A DNA stretch of 64,000 nucleotides. Source: Auriscalpium vulgare. Its lineage: Eukaryota > Basidiomycota > Agaricomycetes > Russulales > Auriscalpiaceae. A model generated the notes under the pieces. That model saw only the letters and a program-made list of their open reading frames with translations, was not told where the DNA came from and ran no database searches. The translations under genes and the position numbers were made by a program. This document shows positions 1-12,177 of this stretch, piece after piece. The stretch's first letter is position 1, and each line of letters opens with the position of its first letter. The stretch covers positions 744,001 through 808,000 of the forward strand of contig JAHBBC010000009.1 in assembly GCA_019915015.1 (NCBI GenBank), given 5' to 3'.

Positions 1-1110
1 AGCAGTGCGACATGCACTGTCTCGTTTGCCTGACAAACCGAAGCGGTGAGCACATGAATAGAAACACTGTAGCTGGACATACCTGAGACGTCGCATGATC
101 ACGCAGTGCATATAGAGATCGACCATCGGTATTGTATATCCAGACGTTACCAGCAGCGTCGCCTGTGGCTAGATGGTTGTCGGTCAAGAGTAGCGGCACG
201 CCATCGATGGAGAATTTTGCTACGGTCATAAAGCCTCCTGACGCAGCGTCAAGCAGGGATTGTGGTGGTGAACGATCGGAGTTGTCCAGTGCGAGTATAT
301 GGGCGTAGGAGGCGCCGCTGCAAACACATGATCATGAGTCGCGCGCATATATGCACTTGCCAGGAAAGTACCCACCGATCAGTGGACGCGACGGCGGCAA
401 TGACATCCCCGTTGCGCGGTGCCGAGTTCACGACAAAGCGGATGGAGTGGCTGAAATCCTTCCATGCCTTGACCTTCGGCACCCTCGCTCCCTGCTCGCC
501 CAGGTCGATGCACTGGACGGCATTGCGTTCGACCTCCTCGCCAGCAGGCGCGTGCGTCACGTACACCAGCGCCCTCAACAAATACCGGTTCCCGTGTCCG
601 GAAACAAATGCAATGTCGGAAGTCCTGGCGTGATGCAGCGCAGGGTCGGTTGGGACTGACAGCGGGGCGTCGATGGAAAGGCGCGTGTGTGACCAGCGTT
701 TGTGCCGTCTTACGGCCCGGAGGACGATAGCTCTGAGCTCCTGGGAGGATAGCCCATGGGATAAGGAATTGGGGATTGGAATGTACGCATCGACCAGCTG
801 CTGCAGGAGGGTGTGCCAGACTGGCCGCGAGGAAGTGAGGTAAGCCATTCGATGGGAGCACTGGGATGAGAGTTTGTTGGTGAATGACGCGCTCAGGAGA
901 AACTACTGGGAGGCGTACCTGTGCGAGCACCATGACACCTTGCAACTCAATATTGCGGACGATGACTAGGAAGATTTCAAGTGGAAGGCGTTCCAGATGG
1001 CATAAATGTTCATCTACCCACCGGGATCCATTCTCAATCCCAGGGAGGTCCTCTTTCGCTGAAACATCCGAAGGCTTTGATGTCGCCGCGAGGATATGGG
1101 TTTGACGCAA
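1..1110 (-). CDS. F-box protein, 3' part runs off the window
   Basis: An F-box near the N-terminus (LERLPLEIF, then VMVLAQ) is split by an intron. The exon ends at VMVLAQ with donor GTACGC near 919, and the next exon starts after a CCCAG acceptor near 865 and continues CSHRMAYL...PVWHTLL, completing the F-box pattern. F-box proteins bind Skp1 and recruit substrates to SCF ubiquitin ligases. The rest (residues about 60-230) is a Trp/Asp-containing region without a recognised motif. A further exon lies at about 240-90 (contains GNVWIYNTDG) and ends at a donor just left of 95, so the gene continues beyond base 1. The start is uncertain: 1110 is the upstream limit of this frame, and a splice within the first exon is possible. 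Similar F-box genes are abundant in Agaricomycetes; the substrate is unknown. Confidence 0.7.
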
Positions 1111-1953
1111 GCTCGCCTCTGCTTCGGCAGCTACAATCGTGTCGGGGCCGGCTGGAAATTGGCAGGAAACATTAGCAAGTCATGGCCACACCAAATGACA
1201 GTGACACCTCACCGTCCCCATTGAACGCGGGTAACACGCATTCAGCAGCCATCTCCGTCCAGCTCGAGCGATCCTTCCAGCTGATATCTGACAGCACCCC
1301 AATTAGCGAGTACAGAATATATGCGCCCAGTGACGGTTGCATACCGGCTGTTGGAGACGGCAGTAGATCAACCTGAAGTGGGGATTAGCACTCAGCTTTC
1401 ACCACGGCCGCACAGTGCGTACTCACTGAGAAGCAGAGCAAAGAACTGGCGTCCGACCTCTTGGTCAGCGACTCGTCGGTCGCCGAGCCGAGTGCTTATC
1501 GAGGCGTCTCCGGCGTGCACGAGGTCATTTCAACCAGGGAAGTGCAATCTTGAGCACCCGAGAGGGATAGATGATAGAGCGTGCTGACACGGGGTAGCGC
1601 GACAAGCGAATTCGGAGGTCCGGAGGTCCCAGTGGTGAATGGCCATTACTCAGTGGAAGGGTGGAGTCGGCCTCGGGCATACCCTGCCCTTGCCAGGGGG
1701 GGAGAATCAGATCTACAAGGAACACATGAAGAATGAGATGAACGCACAAGCAGTGACCATGCCAAGTCTGACGCAAGAATCTCCGTCTGGAATGTTTCAG
1801 CCAGGCTGCGGCGCCACTGCGCAAGGACGGAGACTTAGGATTATCATGAGCAGAGGTCCGGCCATGGGAATAATCGATTTGAACGTTCGACAGGCCGACA
1901 CTGAAGTTGTTGGCTGAGTTGCAACTAAAAAACAGTGACCCGTACAACGCAAA
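1111..1953. other. Intergenic, no supported gene
   Basis: Several open frames exist here but none has a recognisable motif, convincing splice pattern or biased composition. The segment holds the 5' flank of the F-box gene and the 3' flank of tRNA-His. Confidence 0.5.
1927..1932 (-). terminator. Pol III oligo-T terminator of tRNA-His
   Basis: A run of six A on the plus strand is T6 on the minus strand, 21 nt downstream of the tRNA 3' end. This is the usual position and form of an RNA polymerase III terminator. Confidence 0.7.
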
Positions 1954-2035
1954 TGTCCCCGGCCGGAGTCGAGCCGGCGGCTTCACGGTCTAGACCAGCC
2001 ACAACGTGATGATTTAACCACTAATCGACGGGGAC
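1954..2035 (-). tRNA. tRNA-His (anticodon GUG) with 10-nt intron
   Basis: Read on the minus strand, the sequence folds into a full cloverleaf. The acceptor stem GTCCCCG/CGGGGAC is perfect with discriminator A. The D stem is GATT/AATC with loop AGTGGTTA. The anticodon stem TCACG/CGTGA closes a TTGTGGC loop with GTG at positions 34-36. The T stem is GCCGG/CCGGC with loop CTCGACT. The anticodon arm closes only if 10 nt (1989-1998 on the plus strand) are removed between positions 37 and 38, the canonical nuclear tRNA intron site. The mature length is 72 nt before addition of CCA and of G-1, the special histidine tRNA base added after transcription. The B box (GGCTCGACTCC) is intact. Confidence 0.93.
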
Positions 2036-2392
2036 TTAAATTATTCATGACTTTGTTGTGGCCATGATCTAAAGTGGGATCACGATATAACGCCAAAAAC
2101 CATGGACTCGGAATGTATAGAGAATAAGTAAGGGGAGCGGTAAGTAATGATATGGGATTAGAGGACTGCAGCCCTGGTATAGTACGATGTGGTAAGTACA
2201 ATGGTGAGTGTCCGAACTGCCAGCGAGCCCATAGAAGTCAGACGAAATAGTATAATGCAACATACGACCTGCGACATAGAAAGATACGAGCATAAAGCGT
2301 CTTCAAGCGTCAAGCACAGAAGTTCAATGTCAAGCGTACACGGCCATCTCCGTCTCGGCCATTTTATTCTTTCTCGGGACGTGGCCCGAGGT
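2036..2392. other. Intergenic, nothing recognised
   Basis: AT-richer spacer between the tRNA 5' flank and the 3' end of the next minus-strand gene. No coding signal seen. Confidence 0.5.
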
Positions 2393-3400
2393 TCAGTTCT
2401 CCTTCATGCCACCAGCCCAGAACACGCTGCCATCGACGGGAGGGGGCGTGTCCATGGCGGCAACGAGCTTGTTCGTGAAGTCGGATGTCAGGTACGTGTT
2501 GAAGCTCGCCAGGCCTAGCGTCGCGCCGAACGACTTGTAGTTGTCGGTGGTGTGCGCGCGGTGAGAGAGGGGACGGCGGAAGACTGTCTCCGAAACAGGT
2601 GCGGATGAAGGGGGCATGGGAAGGGGCACAGTGGGTGGCGCGGTGGGTGGTTTCCGGACGGCGCCGGTGCGACGCGTTGGACTGCGAGAAAGCGTCAGCA
2701 TCGGGTTAAATGAAAATTTTGCGGCGATCGTGGACATAGAGGATTAATGTGCGATGTACGGGCATTGGAAGGCAAAGAGTGGCCGGTTGACATGGAGGTT
2801 GGTCGAGTCGCAAGCGTGACAGGACATGAAGTGCGGCAGGAGGAATGACCGCGGAGAAAGGCGACCGCAAAGAGAGGCAAGTTGAAGTCGCAGATGTCGA
2901 GGCAATGAGGCTCACCGATTAAATGCGCCTCCGACACTGCCGCTGCGCATACGCCCCGTGTGCGGGTTTGGCGTGCTCCCGAAATCCTCCATGCCTGCCA
3001 GCATGTCTACGCTGCCGCTCCGCGCACGGCCGGCGGTCGCCGGAGTGAGCGCAGTGCGCTGGAACGCGACGCCCGCACTGCGCAAGGGGCTCTTGATCGC
3101 GCCCATCGCGCCGGTGGCGACAGTGAGGCTGCTCCTGCGCCTGCGCAGCCGCGGCTGCGGGATCGGGCCTGTCGACGACGCGCTGCTCGATGCGCGGCTG
3201 CGCGATGGCGAGAAGTAGTCCTCGTCGGCGTCCGCAGGGGCGCCTGAGATGTGCATAGAGAGCGGGGCCTTGCTGTTAGTGGGGGTGGTGTCGATGGCCA
3301 TGTCGATGTCAGGGCTGCTTGCGCGAGCGGACTCGGCGGTGCGGTACGGGCGCGGCGTCGCGAGGAGGCCCGAGGCGAATATGGAGGAGTAGCCCGACAT
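2393..3400 (-). CDS. Hypothetical Ser/Arg/Pro-rich protein, 257 aa
   Basis: Two exons give 257 residues: 3400-2916 and 2681-2393. The donor GTGAGC and acceptor CTCGCAG keep frame (CG|T CCA). I chose the ATG at 3400 (MSGYSS, context AACAATGTC) over an in-frame ATG 33 nt upstream because its context is better. The protein is mostly low-complexity, with RRRRSSL and SRASSSASS stretches that look like phosphorylation or linker sequence. The C-terminal 50 residues (YKSFGATLGLASFNTYL, then VFWAGG) look folded and are probably the conserved part. I do not recognise the family. The 234-nt intron is long for this genome and could hide a small extra exon. Confidence 0.6.
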
Positions 3401-5060
3401 TGTTGTTCGTGAACAGCGAGTGAACAGAAACAAAAAGGCGGTCGGCAGGGGGTGAACAAGAATGAAGCGGAGGTCGTGGCTTTTATGGGAGATGCAAGTT
3501 CGAGTTTTGTGGGAACGCCGCTAATTACCTGCCATTACATTACGTCAGCGTCTTTTTGTATTTTTTCTGTGCGCTGGCAGGCCGCCGAGGTCTCCTGGCA
3601 ACGCCCTCCACGAGGTTGCAAGGCCACGCAGCCTCGCAGTAGCTTCGGAAGGAGCCACATAGGGATCGCTTTCTCCACTGTGGCACCTGCCACGCGCTGG
3701 CTAACGAGTGGCTACAGTACTATCTCGGTGCACTCCGTACGTTGCCACTCCACGGCAACCCTGGGCGGGCGGTCCTGCACTGGTTCAAGTTGACAAATCC
3801 GGGTTCTCCTCGCCTCGTGTGGCGCCATGGCTAGAGATAATCACGGACCTAGCTCGACCCGGACACGCCTGTGAGCGCCAGGAGACCTTCGGGACGATGA
3901 CGGAAATGCTCGCCCGGCCTATGCAGCTGTAGTCGAAGCTGGACCCAGCCAGCAACTCTAGATCTTCCCCCGGCGCACCTTTGAACTATCCAGATCATAT
4001 TGGCTTCCAGTTCCTGTGCAACTGTCAATGATCGGTCCGTGGTTGTCCCGATACCGTCGCGCGCTTGTCAATATGTCAATAACTTCGTCCGGACCTTGGA
4101 CACGGAGCTGTGCGTCTGCACAATTAATTCACGCACAGATTTCCCTGATTCTCCGTGCCCTGACATATCCTCGCACCCTCGGTGTCTCCGCCAGGCTTGC
4201 GACGACCCGTTACCGGTGCTCTGCGCCCACGTTATCGCGCTTGGGTATGCAGCTCACCTCCGTGATCGGCTTATGTTGGTGGCGATCCCTGCACGATCTT
4301 GTTCTGTGCCGTGCACAGTCCACGACGTGAGTGAAGGGTTGTCCCACATCCACTGAGTCATGAGTGGATTCCCTCACAGTGCCATTCTGGCACACGCGCG
4401 CGTCGAAAGACTCGTACGGGCTTGCTCGGCTACGGATTGCTCGGCTACGGAAATGCCGGAGGCTCGCGCTCATCAGCGCTCGGGCTTCCCACAGGTCCGA
4501 AGTGCCGCTGTGTCAAGCGCTGCGCTGCGCAGCGGCAATTTAAATATCATTGCAGTACTTGGCGGCGAATAAAATTGTATTTTCCAGATCCATGTGGTCC
4601 CACCAGTACAATAAAATGTTGATTTTTCACATGTCATCGGCGAGCTGAAATCGCTATCGTCGCTGTAACGACGCGGAACATAATGTGCCACTTGGGCGCA
4701 TCGACTTGGTCGTGCGCCGACACACGTCAGTCACGTCAGCGCTATAGGTTTTAGTGGGGCCAAATTCTCATGTCGACGTTAGGTGATCGCAAATGCATTT
4801 AGCTCGAAGGCAGCACAACGCGACCTCCAGAGCCGCGTTCTTTAAGATCGAGAAGCTGGTTCCTGGTCGCTTGAAGCCTTGGCCATAGCCATCCGTGTGT
4901 ATGAGCCATGCTAAATCTCCCATTGATTCCCATTCAAGCGCACACATTAATCCCAATAAAGTAAGTAAGCCCAATCAAATGATGCGCGAATAAAACACTA
5001 TGAATAAATATCGTCACGTTCCTTCGTCACTGGTCGTCGCCATCAAGCATGAGAACGGAA
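3401..5060. other. 1.66-kb intergenic stretch
   Basis: No frame shows a family motif. It contains the 5' flank of the preceding minus-strand gene, a 15-bp tandem duplication (4422-4451), and the 3' flank of the lipase gene. Confidence 0.5.
4422..4451. repeat. 15-bp perfect tandem duplication
   Basis: TTGCTCGGCTACGGA occurs twice without a gap. No coding context. Confidence 0.85.
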
Positions 5061-6388
5061 TCACAGCGGGCAGTTGCTGCGGCTCATGGAGACGTCCGCG
5101 AAATACGGGCCTGCACAGCGCGCACGAGTCAGCATCGCAGGAGTCAACAAGCAAAGAATAGATCGTACCGAGATGGTCAGCCACGCTCGTGGAGAGGAGC
5201 GAGTTGCCGTCCTGGCAGTTCGCGTTCTCTTGACCGGGGCACGCCACGGTGTTCGTCGCCTCGCCCGTCGAGTCGTCCGTCGCGGTGATGTGCACCTCGC
5301 CGGCCGAGTGCTGGAACCCGAGGACACGGGGCGGGACAACCGGGACAGGGTCGTTCTTGTGCGTGATGAACGTGTAGTCCGAGCCGAGCTAGGTATCGCG
5401 CAACGTAATTAGGAGACATATTTCGACGCGGACCTGGGGGCGCAATGCTCACCTGAGAGTCGATCATGTCAGCGTACGCTTGATTGCCGCCGCGCGGGAG
5501 GCCGAACACGGTCGTGGTAATCGCGGTGCTCGGGTCGAGGTTCTGACGAAGCATGAGCGCGTCCATCGTCGCGATCGCGGCGCCTGTCGTGCACACAGCG
5601 GGAGTGAGCCGGAGTCGTGCGAGAAATCTACACCTAATAGGACGCACCGAGACTGTGTCCAGTGACGAGGATCTTGTTGGTGTTGAAGGTTGTGAGGGCG
5701 TCCTTGACAGTCGAGAGAACAGTGTCAGCAGTGCGACCTTGCGCCTCGGCGAAGCCCCTGTGCACTTCGACATCGTCTGCGGAGATTATTCAGAAGGCTG
5801 TCATCTTCACATGAAACTTGCTTACCTCCGGCGTTGGGGAACAACGTCGAGTTGATTGGTGATTTTAAGAACTTCAGATCGTTGATTACGGACAGACTGC
5901 AAGCCTGTCAGACTCCGCAGGCGTATCGGTTTCGACTGGAAACGTACGGATTCTCCGCATCGGTACCCTGGTGGGCGACGACGACGCTGTTTGTCGTGTT
6001 GTCGTGCGCGACGAAGACTATGGTGAAGTCAGTTTATCACCGCTCGAAGGACAATCGGAACGCGACTGACATCGTGGGGTCGCGCCGCCATCTACACATC
6101 GCGATTAGTGCGCACTCCCGCACTACGAGCAAACGGCAATGACGCACCTCCACCAACAGCAAGCGGTTGAACACTGCCCAAGCCCAGTGCCTTACACGGG
6201 TCCCCGCAGTTCCACGACTGGACCGCTTCACTGCTGCAGTACGCGATCCGCGCAAATTGTGCGGGGCGCACGAAGTCATCGGTGTCGGACACGGTGGTTG
6301 TCGCAGCAGTGTTATCCGCGCGGTCGACCAACGGGGCAGCAGCAGCCAGGAGCGGGACAAGAGAAACAAGGGCAGCAGAGAAGAGCAT
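5061..6388 (-). CDS. Secreted fungal class 3 lipase, 310 aa, 8 exons
   Basis: Eight exons join in frame: 6388-6148, 6091-6071, 6017-5948, 5896-5826, 5776-5648, 5583-5453, 5388-5169 and 5110-5061. They sum to 933 nt (310 residues), normal for Rhizomucor-type lipases. A signal peptide (MLFSAALVSLVPLLAAAAPL) predicts secretion. The nucleophile elbow is GHSLG; DPVP provides the likely acid and GEVHI the catalytic His of a Ser-Asp-His triad. Other family landmarks are SVVVAHQGTD upstream of the elbow and conserved Cys in the N-terminal third (YCSSE, WNCG). The predicted activity is extracellular hydrolysis of triacylglycerols or other esters. Exon 2 is a 21-nt microexon, needed to restore the GGDGGATPRFF segment. 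The last intron splits the final 16 codons. Confidence 0.92.
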
Positions 6389-7825
6389 CGTGACGAAATT
6401 CAAAGTGAATGGGCCTCGCGGAGGATAGATTGGAAGGAATAATGCGGGCTCAAAGAACGACAGTAGGCGCAGCCCACGGAAGAAAGGAAACGAACGAAGA
6501 GGGAGGGGAACGGGGTCAGCACAGCTGGAAGTATCACGACTAGGCAACCGAAGTTTATATGCAGTGCGACCGAATGTCACAGGCACTCAGAGCTGCCCGT
6601 ACCGCCCGATATTCCGAGCGCCTTCGGTGATGGCAGTGTGATGGTCATCCTGTAAAACTTGATGGGGAAGCGTCGCAACACTGTCGCAACGCGGTCGAAA
6701 CAATTTCGAGTCGCACGCCCATCTTGGATTTGTCAGCATGGAATGTGTGGCTTCAACTGCAGCCGGATAATCATGCGTACGGAGGTTTTCAGTCTCGCTA
6801 GTGAGTTGGAAAATTTCCTTCTTACGCCAGGACTTGTGTATCTTCGGGATGGTACTCAATTCATTCAAGGGCTATGCAGAACTGAGCTTTGATGCTATGG
6901 GGATAAGCGTACTGTATGATTTGATGGAAGCGCTGACCGGACGTCCGACGCAAGCTTGATGAAGCCGACGGCCGCAAGTGAAGCAGGAAGCCTTGAGGAA
7001 GCCATAGAGAAAGGGTCAGTCAGTTAGAGTGTACCTAGGATTATGATAAATCGCTACTGGCAGACTCGGTGATGTCCATCAAGAGCCCGCGAGACAAGCT
7101 TACTGGTATGCTCGGCGCTCGCGATGAGACAGCGAGGACTCAGGAGGGATCGAAATATATTGGTGGCGGCATCAATATCGTCAGACGGCAGGAACTCGCT
7201 GTTAGTCACCGATAAGTTTGACGAAAGGATGACGGGCAGGACCAACGGCCCTCAGCGACCCCATCTCACTTGATATTGCAATCACTTCGGCAATCCAAGA
7301 GCAGAATAATGAATATACAAGGATGAGACAGTACTAACGTACTAGTGCGTCTTCCCCGCATGTGCAGTATTCTCTGACGGCCTCTCCGAATCGGAGGAAG
7401 CATCGTGCACGAAGGCCTTCCTACAGCTCTCCAATCAGCGTGCGTCTCGGCCATGCGGAAGAGAAGCCGATGGCTACCACAATATTGATGTCTCGCCGTC
7501 ACGGTGAGAATAGTAGTGAACGAGCCGTTCACACCGACTAGCGGATGATGACATTCGGACGCTTCGCGAGCCGTGCAGTAAAGGAACCCCAAATCGACGT
7601 TGAGCAGCCTATGCCTTGTGCACTCGAATGCGATGTGATATTGTACGAGGAGAGTAAACAACAAGGATGAACGCTAGCACGGACATCAACGGCCCAAAAC
7701 AGATAAAAAGATCGACGGCACCTTAGATATCTTACATATAATGCAATCTTCCCAACTCAATACCGATCGACACACATGCATAGCACATGGCAATAGCACA
7801 GCAAAGCCGCGATACCGGAACGCGT
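6389..7825. other. 1.4-kb intergenic stretch
   Basis: It holds the lipase promoter side and the 3' flank of the F-box/WD40 gene. Open frames here (for example minus strand 7664-7266) show no motif, and I do not call a gene. Confidence 0.5.
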
Positions 7826-10120
7826 TCAAGACTCCGTGATTGCCACGGTTTCCCGAGGCCTGAAGCTCCAGAGTTCGACCGCAGTCTTCCCGAGCCTGCG
7901 ACACATCACCGCGCAGCCCTCCCGCCTGAACGCGACCTTCCACACCGTCTCGCTCTGCTCACTCAACTCGCGCACGTAGTTGCCCGTCGCCGCCTCGAAC
8001 AGGCGCACGCGCCCGTCGTTCCCGCTCGTCACGAGGAACTCGCCGTCGAACTGCATCGACGTCACCGACGAATCGTGCGCCGCAATCCGCGCGCGCACAT
8101 TCAGGTCCGGCAGCGAGAACGTCACGACGCGCCCGTCGGCGCCGCCCGTCGCGAGCATTGTGGGAGAAATTTGGAGCTGGCAGACGAGCGCGGCGTGACC
8201 TTGTAGCATTGCGTTGCATTGGCTGTAAATTGGCGTTAGAGGTCTTATCGTTCGTGAAGCACGATCGAGCGCACCCCGAGGTAGCATCCCAGACACGGAC
8301 GGTGGTATCCAGGCCACCAGAAGCAATGATGTTCCCGTCGAAGGCAACCGAATAAATCTGATTGTAGTGTCCCCTCAGGACATGTAAGCAATCTCCTGTG
8401 TCAATGTCCCACAGCTGCGGTGAGAGTCAGAACACCTCAGAAGGTCGAGAAAAAAATCAAGCTACGCACTCGACATGTTGTGTCGTAGCTCCCGCTGACA
8501 ACCCTGTTGCCGCAAACGTCCAACGCTCGCACGCTCGAACTATGCCCACGCAAGACGCGCAACATGCGCCCGCGCTGGATGTCCCACACCCTGAGGGTGG
8601 CGTCGCGTGATCCTGACACCGCGATTGGGCGATTGTGCAAAACTTTGAGACAGCGAACCGTCGACGTATGACCCTGTAGGACGTAGATCGTGAATCTGGC
8701 AGCATAGTTAGTTTTGCACTACTGACGAACGCGATATATGCGTACCCTGTCCGAATGTCCCATACCCGCAACACCTTGTCGCATCCCCCGCTGACGACCA
8801 GCGCTGACGGCTGGCCCCAGCCATACGAAGCACCGCAGACATCGCTCTGTTTGATCCGAGTCCGCCGCGCCTCACTCTCAGCGGGATCGTCCATCTCGTC
8901 TGGCTCCAGGTATGTTCTTGGTTGATCAAGACCCAATGACACCCTCATCGAAGGCGGCAGCAAATGGTCAAGTCCCTTCGGCTCGAACCTCTGGGATCCT
9001 GCGGGGGCCCGGTTGTGTCTCAACATGCCGTCTATGCCGGTACGTACTTCGGGCACGTCGTCTGGCGAGCGCGGCTCATAAGGATGATCGAAGTGCGTTG
9101 GATCGAAGGCTCCCCCGCGCGAGACTAAGTTGACGGCCCATACCCCGAGTTCATGACCTATTAGTGTGCGTACGAGGACGCCGGTGTGTGTCGAAAAGAT
9201 GTGGATTCGATGATTGGCGAGGCCAGCAACGAGCCAGTCGCCGTCGAGCGCGACGGATGTCACGACGCCCGACTCAGGGTTGAGCACTGGGATGCGATGT
9301 GCGCGGAGCAAAGTCCCGTTGCGTCGCCAGTTGGTAGCTTCATCCGAGGTCAGTAATGGAGCTATTAGAGTAAGAGTGGAACCGTACTGGTAATATAAGC
9401 ATGCTTGAAAAAGGAGGCATAAGAGTTATCTGGGAGCACTGCGCGTGGAGTGCCCAGGAGGGACCCATCAGCTGCCCGACCGGCTTCCGCAAGCATTCGC
9501 GCTCGTGTATTGCGTCCGCTTGCTGTATACCAAACGCCCATTGCGTCAAACTCCTCCAGGTCGAACGTCCGCTTCGAATGCATCTGCAAATCGTACCCCC
9601 GAATGTGGGCCAAGCGCCGCCAAAGCCATTCGTCCTGGACGAGCGCGTGCCATGTGCGAGACACCTGGCTGACGCGCGTGAGTGTACTTGGCTCGTCGAC
9701 GAACGACAAAACGTGTAGTGCGAGCTCCGTTGGAAGCGTACGCAGGAAGTCGCGCTTCAGCAACGGGCCGATGGTAGACGCGAGGAAGTGCAGCTCCTGG
9801 GGCGAGCATGCCGCGAGGATCGCGGACAGGTATGCTTTGCGCGCACGTGAGCCGAGGGGCTTGAGTGCCGCAAAATCTTGAAGAGTGTTGTCGAAGGGTG
9901 GGAATTCTGAGTCGGTTATTTGAGGGCGCGAGGTAGAGGTGAGGCTGAGCGCGAGGCTCGTGGAGGAGAGCATGTTCGGGAGAGTCGGACTTGGGGAGGG
10001 CGCAGGTGTTGGAGGACGCACTATGGGCATGTAGATTGTCGAGGACTCTGCTGGGACAATCTCCATGGGCTCGTAAACAGCAGAGCCGCTGGCCCCAGCG
10101 AGGTCGAGGTCGAGTGTCAT
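7826..10120 (-). CDS. F-box/WD40 SCF substrate receptor (Cdc4/Fbw7-like)
   Basis: The N-terminal 120 residues are Pro/Ser-rich. An F-box follows at about 123-170 (RTLPTELALHVLSF through WRRL), then WD40 repeats across several exons: VVTSVALDGDWLVAGL, VVSGGCDKVLRVWDI, AVSGSRDATLRVWDI, NRVVSGSYDTT, ATGGADGRVV and VTSGNDGRVR. An insertion rich in charged and proline residues sits between the first and second blades. This order is that of Cdc4, Pop1 and Fbw7, which bind phosphodegrons and target cyclins, CKIs or transcription factors for ubiquitylation. Introns of about 50 nt lie near 9360-9310, 8750-8650, 8470-8410 and 8230-8170. The TGA is at 7826-7828; the start ATG (MTLDLDL) is at 10120. Which Cdc4 paralogue it is, and the exact splice sites, are not settled. 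Confidence 0.85.
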
Positions 10121-10829
10121 AGTGCAGTGGGTTGAGCTGCGAAGCAGAAAACGTCGGGGAGTTGGAGACGAGAGGACTTGACAGACGAAGATAGGGTAGG
10201 ATCAGGAGGCTAGTCAACGCCCTCTTGCGATGTGTCCTGGAAGCCTGTGAGTGCTTTGGCGGCGCTGCACGAATTCGGAGCGTGGGGAAGCGGCCAAGAC
10301 GAGAGAATTGGGAACTATTCCTCGTCAAAGTCGCGTTCGCAGCAACGGGCAACGGGTGAAAGCGTTGAGGTGGTGATTGTGGTTAGAAAGCAAAAGAATT
10401 GTCCCCATCGTTAGAGACGATGAGCAAGGATGTTCCCACCCCATTGCGGGCCCACAAACTGGGGTTGGGGTCAAATGTGGGTGACAGTCACACTGACAGT
10501 GCTGAGCGTGCCACAGTCACACCCTTCGGAGTCGACCTTCATGCCACCATTATAATCCACGCATCCTGCGTCGCAGGCAAGTACTTTACGCCCGTTTCCA
10601 ATTCAAGCGCGGTGAGTGTTTACGTTCTGGTCAATACTCTCAACGCACCTGACTGTGGGGTGCGCAGTTAGACGCTAATTACACGGTCGTGTCGTGACTC
10701 TTGCACACCGATACGCAGTAAGAATTGCCCTCTTCTATCCTATATCCGATCCTCACTTTCCCTACATAGACCCAGTGTTGATTATACCAAAATTTCCGCC
10801 TCTTGTTCACCTGTCCCCATCCTTGCACC
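10121..10829. promoter_or_regulatory. Divergent intergenic region between Cdc4-like and ZNF511-like genes
   Basis: The two neighbours are transcribed away from each other, so this 0.7-kb stretch must hold both promoters. No specific binding site is convincing. Confidence 0.5.
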
Positions 10830-12039
10830 ATGTCGAAACGACCCCATACTCCGCCGCGCTCCTCTACACCTCTCTCCGATGACTCTACCACCCGGACGCC
10901 CAAGGCAGTGCGCACGGCAAATCGTAGCCCGCAACTATACTGCAATCTGCCGCCGACATGCCACGCGCCGCACCCGCCGACGCCACTCGCGGACATCCGC
11001 GCGCTCGAGGCGCACTACGCATCGTACCATGCCCACGTATGCGAGGAGAATGGCTGCGGGTGTGTTTTTCCCGACGCACGATTACTGGAGCTGGTGAGTC
11101 GTGCTCTCTGGTGCTGCGATCGTGATAGTGAAGGATGCTGACTGCGTGCGCAGCATCAGACAGAGTGCCACAACCCCGTGGCAGAGGTGCGGAAGGAGCG
11201 CGGCGAGAAGATCGTATGTCCTCTCTTCTGTCCCGCTGCGCACCGTCCAATAAGGTTTCTAGTTCGCCTGCCATCTCTCATCTTGTGGGCGCTATTTCTC
11301 CTCACCCAAGATGCGCCGCATGCATCTGATATCCGCACACGAGTATCCCAAAGAGTACTTCTTCGGTGTCACGAACAAGGGTGTCGGTGGCTTATTGCGG
11401 AAGTGGGGTGAGGGAGCAAGCCTGCTCCGGGGAACGTGGAAGCCGCGAGAGATCCTAGGCGATAATGACGATGACGATGACGACGACGGAGACGACGGAG
11501 AAGATGCTGAAGCACTTGAGAAGATGGATCAGGAGCCGGCGCAATCACCTGTGAGCTCGACGGGGGCCGCCAGCGAAGGCCACAACGCCGTCGACGCGCT
11601 CGCGTCGAGCATGACCGCGCTGGCCCTCGTGCCCTCGTCTGTGCGATTCGGGCGCGGCGGCAAATCCGGCGGGCTCGCTGCACCGCGCGGGAGACCCCAC
11701 ACCAATCACACCAACCTCATCCACACCCCGAATCACAACACCAAATCGAAACCTAAACACAATCAGAATGGACACGCTGCGACACCGTCGATCTCGTCGA
11801 CGAGCACGGACGCAATGGACGAGGATAGCCGGCCAGTGCAGCCGCAGGAGCTACGCGGGGGTGGGCGCGGACGTGGGCGCGGACGAGGGGGCGGGGGTGG
11901 AGGCGGAGGCGGAGCGGGCAGGGGGTTCGTGCTGCCTCCTCCCAGAGGGGGCTTTTTAACCATGGGTGCTGGGCGACCGTATGGGGCTGGTGTCGGCCGA
12001 GGGTTCAGAGGGCGGGGACGGGGTCGCGGTATGGCGTGA
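10830..12039 (+). CDS. ZNF511-like C2H2 zinc-finger protein with RGG tail, 366 aa
   Basis: Three exons (10830-11093, 11154-11213, 11263-12039) total 1,101 nt. The N-terminal half carries the ZNF511 pattern: CNLPPTCHAP, then a finger starting HVCEENGCGCVFPDARLLELHQTEC across intron 1, then FACHLSSCGRYFSSPKMRRMH-LISAH with EYPKEYFF after it. The third exon adds a strongly acidic run (DDDDDDDGDD), a Ser/Thr-rich linker and a Gly/Arg C-terminus of RGRGRG repeats, typical of RNA-binding RGG tails and absent from most animal ZNF511 proteins as I recall them. Function in fungi is not established; nucleic-acid binding is inferred. The start ATG follows CTTGCACC. Confidence 0.85.
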
Positions 12040-12177
12040 GGAGAGACGTCTGTGTAGATTTCCTAGGTGATTAGGGAAATTTACTCGTAGGTGGCATGGT
12101 GGAAATGCATGTGCTTGTATATGTGGCTCTGGCCCAACATAGTCCAGCGATGATTATGGTTTGAACTGCGACAGGGA

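Noticed and set aside
2912..3459. Overlapping frames on both strands within the Ser/Arg-rich gene
   Set aside because: Shadows caused by high GC; only the minus-strand frame with a matching splice to 2681 makes a sensible protein.
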